The position numbers were made by a program, and so were the translations under genes. The notes below the pieces were generated by a model that did no database searches, had not been told where the DNA came from, and saw only the letters and a list, made by a program, of their open reading frames with translations. Positions 40,765 to 50,100 of a stretch of 64,000 bases of DNA are shown here, one piece after another. The stretch's first letter is position 1. Each line of letters starts with the position of its first letter. Origin of the DNA: Niabella yanshanensis (GTDB lineage Bacteria; Bacteroidota; Bacteroidia; Chitinophagales; Chitinophagaceae); the NCBI RefSeq assembly GCF_034424215.1, contig NZ_CP139960.1, positions 2,170,001 through 2,234,000 of the forward strand, given 5' to 3'.

Positions 40765-41556
40765 ATGCACGTACCTACAGCAGCAGAAATTTTTGCCAAT
40801 GGAGAAACTCCAGAGATACTTTTTTGGGTAGGCTGCGCCGGTAGCTTTGACCAACGCGCGCAAAAAATAACCAGAGCTTTTACCCAGATACTGGATGCCA
40901 CTCAAATCAAATATGCCATACTGGGTAAGGAAGAAATGTGCACCGGCGACCCCGTAAGGCGTGCCGGTAACGAGTTTATGTTCCAAATGATGGCCTACCA
41001 AAACATACAGATACTGAACAATTATGGTATCAAAAAAATAGTGACGGCCTGCCCGCATTGTTTTAATACCATTAAAAATGAGTACCCTGAATTAGGGGGC
41101 AACTATGAGGTGATACACCACACTACTTTTTTGCAGCAGCTGATCAACGAGGGTAAAATAAAAATTAAAGAAGGGGGCGATTTTAAAGGCAGGAAAATCA
41201 CCTACCATGACAGCTGTTACCTGGGCAGGGCCAATGATATTTACGAAGCTCCCAGGAAGGTTTTGGAAATGCTGGATGCAGAACTGGTGGAGATGAAACG
41301 CTGCCGCAGCAAGGGGCTTTGTTGCGGCGCCGGAGGTGCACAGATGTTTAAGGAAGAAGAAAAGGGAACGCAACGCATCAATATTGAGCGCACACAGGAG
41401 GCCCTTGAAACGAACCCGGCTTATATTGCGGCAGCATGTCCTTTTTGCAATACGATGCTTACTGATGGCGTGAAGAACGCTGAAAAAGAGGGCGATACAA
41501 AAGTTTTAGATATAGCTGAAATAGTAGCGGCGAGCATGGAGGTGAAGGGTAATTGA
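40765..41556 (+). CDS. CCG-domain (Fe-S)-binding oxidoreductase subunit
   Basis: The 263-residue protein has two cysteine-rich CCG-type modules: ILFWVGCAGSF with TACPHCFNTIKNEYP, then YHDSCYLGRAND, GLCCGAGGAQMF and ACPFCNTML. Such modules occur in the GlpC, LutA and HdrB subunits and bind non-cubane or 4Fe-4S clusters. The substrate is unknown. A protein annotated by length as an ABC-ATPase-like gene (41665) follows 109 bp later. Confidence 0.85.
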   Translation: MHVPTAAEIFANGETPEILFWVGCAGSFDQRAQKITRAFTQILDATQIKYAILGKEEMCTGDPVRRAGNEFMFQMMAYQNIQILNNYGIKKIVTACPHCFNTIKNEYPELGGNYEVIHHTTFLQQLINEGKIKIKEGGDFKGRKITYHDSCYLGRANDIYEAPRKVLEMLDAELVEMKRCRSKGLCCGAGGAQMFKEEEKGTQRINIERTQEALETNPAYIAAACPFCNTMLTDGVKNAEKEGDTKVLDIAEIVAASMEVKGN

Positions 41557-41664
41557 TTGGTTGAAAAGTAAACTGGTTGGTAAGTTAATAAAGAATGAAC
41601 TATTACGCCACAAGATTGTTATTAGCTTTGCGAATCTTTTTTCGATCCCGGATATTTTATAAAA

Positions 41665-42177
41665 ATGAACTTAAACTATAAAGAATTATTACCTGCCGAT
41701 TTTAATCCGGCATCACGCGTTTGGGTATACCAGACCAGCCGGTTATTAACGATGTCCGAAGCGCTGGATGCAGAAGAGCGGTTGAATAGTTTTGCTGAAC
41801 AATGGCAGAGCCATGGCGCTGATGTAAAAGCCGCCGGTTTGTTATTCTTCGGTCAGTTTGTAATATTGATAGCAGATGAAACCTATGCCGGTGTAAGTGG
41901 CTGCAGCACCGATAGTTCTGTTCGTTTTATTAAGTCACTGGAAATCGCTTACGGCATTACCCTGTTTGATCGCACATCACTTGCATTTGTTATTAAAGAC
42001 AAAATACAGGTATTACCTTACGCGCAGCTACAATATGCGCTGGATAATGGTTTTATAACGCCAGACACTTTATATTTCAACAACCTGGTAGCCAATAAAG
42101 CGGAGCTGGAAAATAAATGGATCGTTCCGCTGAAAGACAGCTGGCTAAAAGACAGATTACAGCTGCTTCAATCATAG
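41665..42177 (+). CDS. hypothetical protein (170 residues)
   Basis: I do not recognise this protein with confidence. The 170 residues (MNLNYKELLPADFNPASRVW...) are soluble, with no signal peptide, P-loop or metal motif that I can see. A short unnamed family in Bacteroidota of similar length occurs next to CCG-type genes. It is convergent with the Q-cyclase gene, separated by 4 bp. Confidence 0.7.
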   Translation: MNLNYKELLPADFNPASRVWVYQTSRLLTMSEALDAEERLNSFAEQWQSHGADVKAAGLLFFGQFVILIADETYAGVSGCSTDSSVRFIKSLEIAYGITLFDRTSLAFVIKDKIQVLPYAQLQYALDNGFITPDTLYFNNLVANKAELENKWIVPLKDSWLKDRLQLLQS

Positions 42178-42181
42178 TGCC

Positions 42182-43024
42182 TTACTTCTGAAAATCTATT
42201 TCATAAACAGATGGCCAGAATTTACCGGTGACCGCTACCCTGCCCGTAGTTGAATCGTAGGCGATTCCATTCATCTCCAATGAACCTGGTTTGCGCGCGG
42301 CAACTGCATTAACGATTGAAGTTAAATTGAGTTTAGCTACAACTTCGCCGCTACCTATATCAATTTTTACTATTTCGGGACGGTACCAGATATTCGCATA
42401 AAGAAACCCATTGATATACTCCAGTTCGTTTAAACTGTCCCTGATCATTCCATTTTCGGTTACTTTCAGGATTCTGGCAGGTTTATAGGTATCGGGATCA
42501 AGAAAGGTGAGATGCTCAGTCCCGTCGCTCATGATAACGCTATTCCCGTCCGTAGTCATCCCCCAACCTTCGGTATTGGCGTAGGTAAATTCGCCGATCT
42601 TTTTAAATGTTGTAGCGTCATACACAAACCCTTTCCGATTTTTGTAGGTAAGTTGATACAATTTATTATTGAGAAAGACGATCCCTTCACCAAAATATTT
42701 TGACCGGTCTATTTCAATTTCAGGTGTGAAACTGCCGGTAGCCAAATCACTTACACCGATTACCGAACGGGTGAAAGGGTGCTCAGGAGGTGCTCCCCCG
42801 CTTTCGTACAGCAAGCCATTGTGAAAAACCAGTCCCTCGGTAAAAAGGGTGGTATCGTGCGGATAAATTGCTGTTGTAATGTATGGGATCACCGGCACCA
42901 CACTTTCAGGCGGTTGCCCATCACCCTGTTGCCTGTTTTTACAGCCTGCAAGCAGCATAAAAATACTCCATAACCCACTAACACAAATTACAACAGGAAG
43001 CCTTTCAAAGCTTCTGCATTTCAT
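42182..43024 (-). CDS. glutaminyl-peptide cyclotransferase-like lipoprotein
   Basis: From ATG 43024 this lipoprotein (FMLLAGCKN) is a bacterial-type Q cyclase. It folds as a five-bladed propeller with repeated motifs such as FTEGLVFHNGLLYESGG, YFGEGIVFLNNKLYQLTYKN, TEGWGMTTDGNSVIMSDGTEHL, LEYINGFLYANIWY and MNGIAYDSTTGRVAVTGKFWP. The last is the usual end of the family. It forms pyroglutamate from N-terminal Gln of exported proteins. The ATG at 43066 lacks a signal just downstream of it, so 43024 is preferred. Confidence 0.88.
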   Translation of the reverse strand: MKCRSFERLPVVICVSGLWSIFMLLAGCKNRQQGDGQPPESVVPVIPYITTAIYPHDTTLFTEGLVFHNGLLYESGGAPPEHPFTRSVIGVSDLATGSFTPEIEIDRSKYFGEGIVFLNNKLYQLTYKNRKGFVYDATTFKKIGEFTYANTEGWGMTTDGNSVIMSDGTEHLTFLDPDTYKPARILKVTENGMIRDSLNELEYINGFLYANIWYRPEIVKIDIGSGEVVAKLNLTSIVNAVAARKPGSLEMNGIAYDSTTGRVAVTGKFWPSVYEIDFQK

Positions 43025-43183
43025 CCATTGAAACAATTTAGCAATGTGTGCTGTTATAATTAGCATAATTTAACTACCGGCAAAAGTACAAAAGGATCCT
43101 AAGGCAGGCAACCCCAACAACAACCGGCAGTTGATATGTAACGAACAGTTCCAAATTATTTAACTTTGCGAAAATTTTTATAG

Positions 43184-44383
43184 ATGCTCGATTCAATTGA
43201 AAGTGCGATTGAAGCTATTAAACAGGGAAAACTGATCATAGCAGTGGATGATGAAGACCGTGAAAATGAAGGTGATTTTATTGCCGCCGCCGGCGCGATT
43301 ACCCCTGAAATGGTGAATTTTATGGCAACACACGGGCGTGGCCTGATCTGCACACCCCTGCCGGAGGAACGTTGCGACGAACTGGGTTTGGAACTCATGG
43401 TAACCAACAATACGGCATTGCATGAAACCGCTTTTACAGTTTCGGTAGACCTCCTGGGGCATGGTTGCACTACAGGTATCTCTGCACACGACCGGTCCAA
43501 AACAATTGAAGCATTAAATAATCCTTTCACTAATCCGGCTGACCTTGGCCGCCCGGGGCATGTTTTTCCATTACGTTCTAAAAAAGGAGGTGTTTTACGT
43601 CGAGTAGGGCATACCGAAGCGGCTACAGACCTGGCACGGCTGGCGGGATTTCCTTACCCTTACGGAAGCGTATTGGTAGAGGTAATGAATGAGGATGGCA
43701 GTATGGCCCGTCTTCCGGATCTTTTAAAAGTGGCCGAGAAATTCGACCTTAGGATCATCTCTATAAAAGACCTGATCGAATATCGCTTAAAAAGCGACTC
43801 CCTCATTGAAGAGGTGGTTCGTGTCAACATGCCTACGCAATATGGCGATTTTAAACTGGTAGCTTTTAAAGATAAGAACAGCAACAGCGAACACCTGGCG
43901 CTGATCAAGGGTGAATGGGAAAAGGATGAGCCGGTTTTAACCCGTGTGCACTCCTCCTGCTTTACAGGGGACATTTTAGGCAGCCTGCGCTGCGATTGTG
44001 GCGATCAGCTTCACACTGCCATGCAAATGGTACAACAGGAAGGCAAGGGAATTATTTTGTACATGAACCAGGAAGGACGTGGCATTGGCCTGATGAATAA
44101 GCTAAAAGCCTATAAGCTGCAGGAAGAAGGCATGGACACCGTAGAGGCCAACCTGCACCTGGGCTTCCAGATGGATGAGCGTGACTATGGTGTAGGCGCG
44201 CAGATATTACGTCACCTCAATGCTACTAAACTTCGCCTGATGAGCAACAATCCACGTAAACGTGTCGGACTGGTGGGTTACGGGTTGGAAATAGTAGACA
44301 ATGTACCTATCATTATTTCGCCGAACGAGCATAATGAAAGATACTTAAGTACTAAACGCGAGAAACTGGGGCACGATTTTTAA
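43184..44383 (+). CDS. ribBA: bifunctional riboflavin synthesis enzyme
   Basis: The 399-residue protein has two domains. Residues 1-200 are 3,4-dihydroxy-2-butanone 4-phosphate synthase: [11 protein letters not shown] (metal site), [11 protein letters not shown], and [11 protein letters not shown]. Residues 205-399 are GTP cyclohydrolase [23 protein letters not shown] (zinc ligands Cys-x10-Cys-x-Cys) and [10 protein letters not shown]. It supplies both first branches of flavin synthesis. It stands alone, with a strong terminator after it. Confidence 0.97.
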   Translation: MLDSIESAIEAIKQGKLIIAVDDEDRENEGDFIAAAGAITPEMVNFMATHGRGLICTPLPEERCDELGLELMVTNNTALHETAFTVSVDLLGHGCTTGISAHDRSKTIEALNNPFTNPADLGRPGHVFPLRSKKGGVLRRVGHTEAATDLARLAGFPYPYGSVLVEVMNEDGSMARLPDLLKVAEKFDLRIISIKDLIEYRLKSDSLIEEVVRVNMPTQYGDFKLVAFKDKNSNSEHLALIKGEWEKDEPVLTRVHSSCFTGDILGSLRCDCGDQLHTAMQMVQQEGKGIILYMNQEGRGIGLMNKLKAYKLQEEGMDTVEANLHLGFQMDERDYGVGAQILRHLNATKLRLMSNNPRKRVGLVGYGLEIVDNVPIIISPNEHNERYLSTKREKLGHDF

Positions 44384-44410
44384 GTCGACAGCTGTATATA
44401 TAATTTAAAG

Positions 44411-44441
44411 AACTCCCGGGATCAACAACCGGGAGTTTTTA
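44411..44441 (+). terminator. intrinsic terminator after ribBA
   Basis: AACTCCCGG (44411-44419) pairs perfectly with CCGGGAGTT (44429-44437), followed by T residues. Confidence 0.88.
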
Positions 44442-44482
44442 TTTAATGCAGACAGGGTAAATCCGTTACACTGCAAGATATG

Positions 44483-44602
44483 TTAACCGCCAAGAAAAGA
44501 GGACGCGAAGGATACGCAGAGGTATATATACACAATAATGTGAACTCAAACATAGCGTATGTCTCCAAACTACGCTGCGTTATCTCCGCCTTCCGCGATT
44601 AA
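44483..44602. repeat. imperfect inverted repeat in an intergenic region
   Basis: The left arm (44483-44522) contains TTAACCGCCAAG, GAGGACGCGAAGG and ACGCAGAGG. The right arm (44571-44602), reverse-complemented, gives TTAATCGCGGAAGG and GATAACGCAG. The wording resembles the scattered intergenic repeats of many Bacteroidota. Nothing else is seen between the ribBA terminator and 44722. Confidence 0.4.
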
Positions 44603-44721
44603 CTCCACCGGGAATATGGTAGCGTCGACTTATTCTTTACAGTAAAACTTGCCATAGGACAGGCCCCGGTTTGAACAATTATTGTACATTCGAAATACTA
44701 ATCACCCCATTAACGGTAACT

Positions 44722-45102
44722 ATGAGCAAGCCTGCAACAATCGAAGAATATTTAGCAACTATTCCTGCTGAAGCTATTGAAGCGGTCAATAAAATAAGAC
44801 AGGTTATTCAGAAAGCGGCTCCCAACGCGGAGGAAGGATTGAGTTATGGCATTGGAGGCTTTAAACAGAATGGCAGGTATTTTATTTACTATTCAGGATA
44901 TAAAAAACACACCAGCATTTACCCCGCACCACGCGGACATGAAGATTTCGAAGAAGAGTTGAGCAATTATAAAGGAGGTAAAGGCACTGTGCAGTTTCCC
45001 CTTGATAAATCCTTACCGACTGCGCTGATCAAACGTATCATTTTATTTCGCCTCAGGGAAAACGAAGAAAAAGCAGGTCTGATAAAAAAGAAAAAATCAT
45101 AA
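44722..45102 (+). CDS. DUF1801-family protein
   Basis: From ATG 44722 the protein has 126 residues (MSKPATIEEYLATIPAEAIE) and matches DUF1801: helical N-terminus (NKIRQVIQKAAPNAEEGLSYGIGGF), then YFIYYSGYKKHTSIYPAP and a C-terminus with FPLDKSLPTALIKRIILFRLRENE. The fold is usually YdhG-like. The role is unknown. It overlaps the stop of the convergent HxlR gene by a few bases. Confidence 0.8.
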   Translation: MSKPATIEEYLATIPAEAIEAVNKIRQVIQKAAPNAEEGLSYGIGGFKQNGRYFIYYSGYKKHTSIYPAPRGHEDFEEELSNYKGGKGTVQFPLDKSLPTALIKRIILFRLRENEEKAGLIKKKKS

Positions 45103-45456
45103 ACCGGCATTAGCACCCATAATCTTCTTACGGTGCGTATTGCCCCAGTCGGCCAGGTTAGAGATAACTGCTTTCAGTTTATGCCCGTATTCCGTTAATT
45201 CATACTCCACTGTAACGGGTTTAGTGTCCACAACCTCCCGCTTTACCAGTTGATTGGTTTCCATATCTTTCAGCTCGCGGCTCAGCATTTTACCTGATAT
45301 GCCGGTTACATCCTTTAATATCTCGGAGTAACGTTTCTTCCCAAATCCGAGGGACGCAACAATTGATATCTTCCATTTTCCGCCCAGCACGTCCATGGCA
45401 TCATGCACCGCCAGGATCGTCTTTTTACAGGCTTCGGGATCGTGTTGTATTTCCAT
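45097..45456 (-). CDS. HxlR-family regulator
   Basis: The 119-residue winged-helix protein shows the HxlR core: MDVLGGKWKISIVASLGFG, KRYSEILKDVTGISGKMLSRELKDME and VEYELTEYGHKL. HxlR proteins usually control nearby redox or detoxification genes and respond to electrophiles, often through an N-terminal Cys (here Cys11 in EACKKT). It is divergent from a nitroreductase gene, which it probably controls. Confidence 0.88.
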   Translation of the reverse strand: MEIQHDPEACKKTILAVHDAMDVLGGKWKISIVASLGFGKKRYSEILKDVTGISGKMLSRELKDMETNQLVKREVVDTKPVTVEYELTEYGHKLKAVISNLADWGNTHRKKIMGANAGL

Positions 45457-45492
45457 TGTAAGTTACCTTGTTACCTCTTTGTTACCATTACT

Positions 45493-45513
45493 TTTTGTCA
45501 CGTGGTGACAAAA
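45493..45513. promoter_or_regulatory. operator between the HxlR and nitroreductase genes
   Basis: TTTTGTCAC-GTG-GTGACAAAA is a perfect 21-bp inverted repeat. Three GTTACC copies lie to its left at 45462, 45470 and 45481. A -7-like GAACTTTG at 45529-45536 serves the nitroreductase gene. Confidence 0.55.
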
Positions 45514-45563
45514 GTAAACCAAATAATCTGAACTTTGCTTTTTCAAAAAAGAAATCAATTTAT

Positions 45564-46193
45564 ATGGAACTTATAAAACATTTGAACTGGCGGTATGCCA
45601 CCAAAAAGTACAGTAACAGGAAAGTCCCTGACGCGCAGGTACACCAGATCATAGAAGCGATTAGTTTGTCGGCCTCTTCTGCAGGCCTGCAACCTTACCG
45701 CATCTTTTCGGTTTCCAATGAAGCACTCAAAAAACAATTAGGCGAAGGATCTTTTAATACGCAAATAGCAGAATCTTCGCACTTGCTGGTTTTTGCGGCC
45801 TACACCTCCATCACCCGGGAACAGATAGCAGCTTATATTAGCTATATGGCCAGAGAAAGAGGTATCCCTGAAGGTGGGATGGCTGACTTTCAAAAATCAC
45901 TGGAGGGCTTTTTACTGAGCCGTCCGGATGAGGAAAACTTTACCTGGGCAGCAAGGCAGGCCTACATAGCATTGGGGACGGGCATTATCGCAGCTGCGGA
46001 ATTAAAAGTAGACGCCACTCCAATGGAAGGCTTTGACGGTGCAAAAGTAGATGAGCTTTTAGGCCTGAAAGAGAAAGGATTAAAAAGCGTAGTATTATTA
46101 TCGCTGGGCTACCGGGACGAAGAAAAAGACTTCCTGGTAAATCTTAAAAAGATACGGATACCGAAAGAAGAATTTGCATCGATCATCGATTAA
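45564..46193 (+). CDS. nitroreductase-family NAD(P)H:flavin oxidoreductase
   Basis: From ATG 45564 the 209-residue protein (MELIKHLNWRYATKKYSNRK) has the FMN-binding N-terminal motif (RYATKKY), the central ISLSASSAGLQPYRIFSVSN, and the C-terminal SVVLLSLGYRDEEKDFLVNLKKIR. This is the NfsB/YdjA-like family. It reduces nitro compounds or quinones, often under HxlR control. The upstream in-frame ATG at 45468 overlaps the operator region and is rejected. Confidence 0.9.
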   Translation: MELIKHLNWRYATKKYSNRKVPDAQVHQIIEAISLSASSAGLQPYRIFSVSNEALKKQLGEGSFNTQIAESSHLLVFAAYTSITREQIAAYISYMARERGIPEGGMADFQKSLEGFLLSRPDEENFTWAARQAYIALGTGIIAAAELKVDATPMEGFDGAKVDELLGLKEKGLKSVVLLSLGYRDEEKDFLVNLKKIRIPKEEFASIID

Positions 46194-46200
46194 TGTTATC

Positions 46201-46227
46201 AGCCTCCTTCCCCGGAGGCTTTTTTAT
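46201..46227 (+). terminator. intrinsic terminator after the nitroreductase gene
   Basis: AGCCTCC (46201-46207) pairs with GGAGGCT (46214-46220), followed by a T run. Confidence 0.85.
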
Positions 46228-46341
46228 ACCCTGCTGTTAACTATAAGATTATATAACACACCGGCTTTAGTGCTTATTTGTTTGTTATCTTCGGCTTCTA
46301 TATTTAAAATATTAACCACCCTTTCAGACAAACGCTTTGTT

Positions 46342-47196
46342 ATGTTGAATAAAAAAAACAGGATTCGCCAGGTGCTGGTGTTGACAGCGCTGCTATTGTG
46401 CCTGATAGTTAACGCGCAAACCTTTAAAGTAGCTTCCTACAATTTACGCTTCGACAATAAAAATGATATCGGTAATCTCTGGGAGGACCGTTTACCTTTT
46501 GTAGCTAACCTGATCCGTTATCATGATTTTGATGTATTGGGTACCCAGGAAGCTTTGCCCCATCAGTTGGAAGATGTAGTAAAAGCGTTGCCGCAATATG
46601 CACGCTATGGAAAAGGCAGGGACGACGGAAGTGACAAGGGGGAGCATTCGGCTATTTTTTATAAAAAAGATAAATTCCGGTTGTTGCAGTCGGGCGACTT
46701 CTGGTTATCGGAAACTCCGGATCAACCAGGGTTAGGCTGGGATGCTACCTGTTGCAATCGTATTTGCTCATGGGTATACCTGCAGGATAAAAAATCGAAA
46801 AAGAAATTCTACTTCTTCAATGTTCATTTTGATCACGAAGGCAAGGTGGCGCGGCTCGAAAGCAGCAAGCTTATTCTTCAAAAAATTAAAACCATTGCTA
46901 AAGGGGCGCCGGTCATCTTAACGGGGGATTTTAACGCGGACAGGACAACGGAACCCTACCAGATCATTGCCAGTTCTGCTATTGTAAGAGATGCTCACAA
47001 AGAGGTAAAATACCCCTATGAAAATAACAGCTCGTTCAACGGGTTTAAAAAAGACTTTAAAAGCACGGGAATTATTGACCATGTTTTTATCAGTCAGCAA
47101 TGGAAGGCCAACAAATGGGGCGTTCTTACCGATACCTATTTCGGAAAATTCCCTTCAGATCATTTCCCGGTAGAAGTAGTTTTAACATTGAAGTAA
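46342..47196 (+). CDS. secreted endonuclease/exonuclease/phosphatase-family protein
   Basis: From ATG 46342 the 284-residue protein has a signal peptide (VLVLTALLLCLIVNAQT), then the EEP fold: FKVASYNLRFDN (metal Asn), LGTQEALPHQLED (catalytic Glu), FFNVHFDHEGKVAR, VILTGDFNADR (Asp/Asn) and SDHFPVEVVL (final His). EEP members cleave phosphodiesters or phosphoinositides. The C-terminal end is complete. The upstream ATG at 46174 lies within the terminator region and is rejected. It is convergent with the TamB gene. Confidence 0.88.
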   Translation: MLNKKNRIRQVLVLTALLLCLIVNAQTFKVASYNLRFDNKNDIGNLWEDRLPFVANLIRYHDFDVLGTQEALPHQLEDVVKALPQYARYGKGRDDGSDKGEHSAIFYKKDKFRLLQSGDFWLSETPDQPGLGWDATCCNRICSWVYLQDKKSKKKFYFFNVHFDHEGKVARLESSKLILQKIKTIAKGAPVILTGDFNADRTTEPYQIIASSAIVRDAHKEVKYPYENNSSFNGFKKDFKSTGIIDHVFISQQWKANKWGVLTDTYFGKFPSDHFPVEVVLTLK

Positions 47197-50100
47197 TTAC
47201 TCTTCCTTTTCGGGTACCGTTTTAGGTACTAAAGGCTCATCTTTTCGCTCTACCGTTACAGGCTGTACTGATTTGCTGGAATCAACCGGCGGTGGCACGC
47301 GGTTGGCTTCTCTCTCTGCGCGCTTACGTGCATTGATGAATAGCTCAGGTAGTGTATTGAATTCTTTTTTAAAAGAAATGCCGCCTCCCGTTCTTTTCAA
47401 TTTAGCGGCACCGGTACTTGAAGTGGTAAGATAATCCAGGTTTTCCCGGTAGAATAAATTCAAACGCAGGCTGCCACTGGCATTCAGCAGCCACTCGGCT
47501 GTAACATCCGGTAAAAACTGAACGGTTTGCTGCAGGGTGCTGGATTGCAGGGGCACTTCGAGCGAACTACCCAGCGAAATCACAAAACGGTCTTTAAATA
47601 AAGGAACTAACAGGGCCCCGCTTACATTAGCCTGGTTGATATTGAAGTTAGCATTACTGGCTCCTAACACATTCCGGTTATAAACTGAACCACTGAAGTT
47701 GAAGCTTACATTTTGTCCTAACAACGATGAAAGCGCACTGTTCAGCTTTTTATTGATCTCGTTAAAAAACAGTCCCGACAAACTTGATATAGTATTGTAG
47801 GTAAACTCCATGGCAGCACCGCCTATGCCTATATTGGACACACCTGTTTGCGGCGGTGCAAAGCTGTTGAATACAATCAGGTAAGTTACCTGCCGCGTTA
47901 CTTCAGTCTGGCTTCTTTCTATTTGTTGCAACGCGTTGGTTACGTTGAAGTCATTATTAAAACGGCTATTGGGATCCAGCTCCAGCTCAAACTTAAATTC
48001 AGGTTGAAACAATTGACCCGTTAATACCGCATAGATATATACGTTTTCCCGTGTGTTCGAATAGCTTTGTCCGGGATCGATCATACTGGCCAAGGGTGCG
48101 AAGCTTACCCTTTCTGCTTTATACCTTGCCTGTATATTAATATTGGCTTTTAAAGGATCACCCGTCCAGGATATATAGTTTTCCGTTCCTTTAATGATCT
48201 CGAAAGGTTTAGGGAAAAAAGATTTGAAGGTATAGTTATAAGTTCCCTCCTGTATATCAAAACGCCCGTTAATCTTTAATTCTTCGTTTGTGCCTGATTG
48301 TATATTCAGCGTACCCGCCCCCCTTCCAAATATCTGGTCGCCTGTGAGGTCATCCATCACAAACTTCATCAATACTTTCGGATTAGCGGTCACATCGAGC
48401 TCATATTTCATATTGGACTCAGTAGCAGCGTTTGCCAGGCTATCCGACACTTCAACGCCAAACTTTCGCTCTACAAGCCAATCCGGCATTTTTCCTGCCT
48501 GGCTGTTGGCCGAGGCAATCGTAAAATTACTCTCTTCCCTGTCTGAAGCAATGGCATCAATCTTCATAAAGCTGTTATCCTCTGAACCTACCAATACAAA
48601 TGAGCCGGTAGCTTTTACATTGCCATAAAACAATTTGTTATCAGCAACGGTAGTACTCAAAACCTGCACCGGCCGGTTATTACGCGCATCACGGGTTCCT
48701 GGCTTACGGGTAGATACTGTAATGTCATAAAACATATCGTCAAATGCGTTGTGCGTAATACCTCCTCTCAAATAAACCGGGTTGCCGGTCACCGTATCTT
48801 CCAATACAATACCATTGAGGTTAATTTCATTTTCGCTCAATTCAATGTCCCGGTCTTCAATCTTATAATAACATTGGGTGAATTTCACCTTTAACCCTGC
48901 ATTTCGTAAACGGCCTTTGCCAACTACTGCCAACTCGTTCAACGGACCTTTTATCTCGAACTTTCCCGTAACATCGCCTGAAATATCTGTAAATAAGGTA
49001 TTGAGGAAGCGGTCGATATATTTCAGGTCAAAATGCGTGGGTGTTAAGGTGATACTATTTTTTTGCTGCGACTCCTGATCTTTGAGGTGTAAATGAATAT
49101 CATAGGCCAGGCTTTTATCGTCCGCCCCCAAAGTCTTTCCATCCACCAGTAACTCCTGCGTGGCCATGTCAAAAATTACATTAGCACCCAGGTTGCCAAT
49201 AGAGTCATTATCGAGCCTGATAGCCTGGCCAACGAAATCCCTGGAACTGATCTTCATGTTCTTTCCGGGATTTTCAATCAGCACGTGCGCATTTACCAAC
49301 CCCTCGAGCCGGTTACGGGGCAGCAGGTAGGGACCTATATCACCCAGGTTGATTCCTTTTAAAGTGATCGCTGCGTCGTTCCAGCTACCAACATCAGAAG
49401 GCATAGTTTCAATCCTTATTTCCTGAGTACTTTCTTTTAGCACCAGTAATCCGTGTGCAGGTGCATTTTTCCTGAATTCCAGCTCTCCCTTGTCTTCTAT
49501 AGTCCAGGTTTTACTATTGAGCATAAACGAAGAAGGATTGAACCTGATACCCACTCCATTGTTATAGGTATTCACGACAGCATTGAGCCGCGCCTGATCG
49601 AGGGCTTTGCTGTTACCGGTGCCAGTAAATATGCTCACTTCGGATACATCGTTATGCGCCTTAATATTGAAGGTTGCCAGTTGAACTTTCAGGCTGTCGG
49701 TTATGCCAATATTGGACACACTACCATATAATGTGAGGCTATCATAAGTACCCGAAGCATCAATATCGACATTGGAAAAGTCGAACTGTCTGAATTTAAA
49801 GTAGGGCACATTCACATCCAGAAAAAGATTATTAGCTGCAGTATTAATACCTCCGGTAATGCGGCTGTTATCAAATCCCTGTAGGCTACTGTCGATGATG
49901 GAGGCAAACTGATTGAAATTGCTGGTTTTAATATCAAAATTGAAAGATTGTTGTGGTACAGCAGCCTGAGGCGCTTTGATATATGCCGGGTAGTAACGGC
50001 TTAAAAAGGCGGTAACCGAGTTCGGCAAATCACGTATCTTAAAAACACCATCCACATCTACACTAAACTCATTCGACGCGATGCGTAAATGTTTCGTACT

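Noticed and set aside
41092-41373. Minus-strand frame inside the CCG-protein gene
   Set aside because: Its composition follows the opposite strand gene; no independent evidence.
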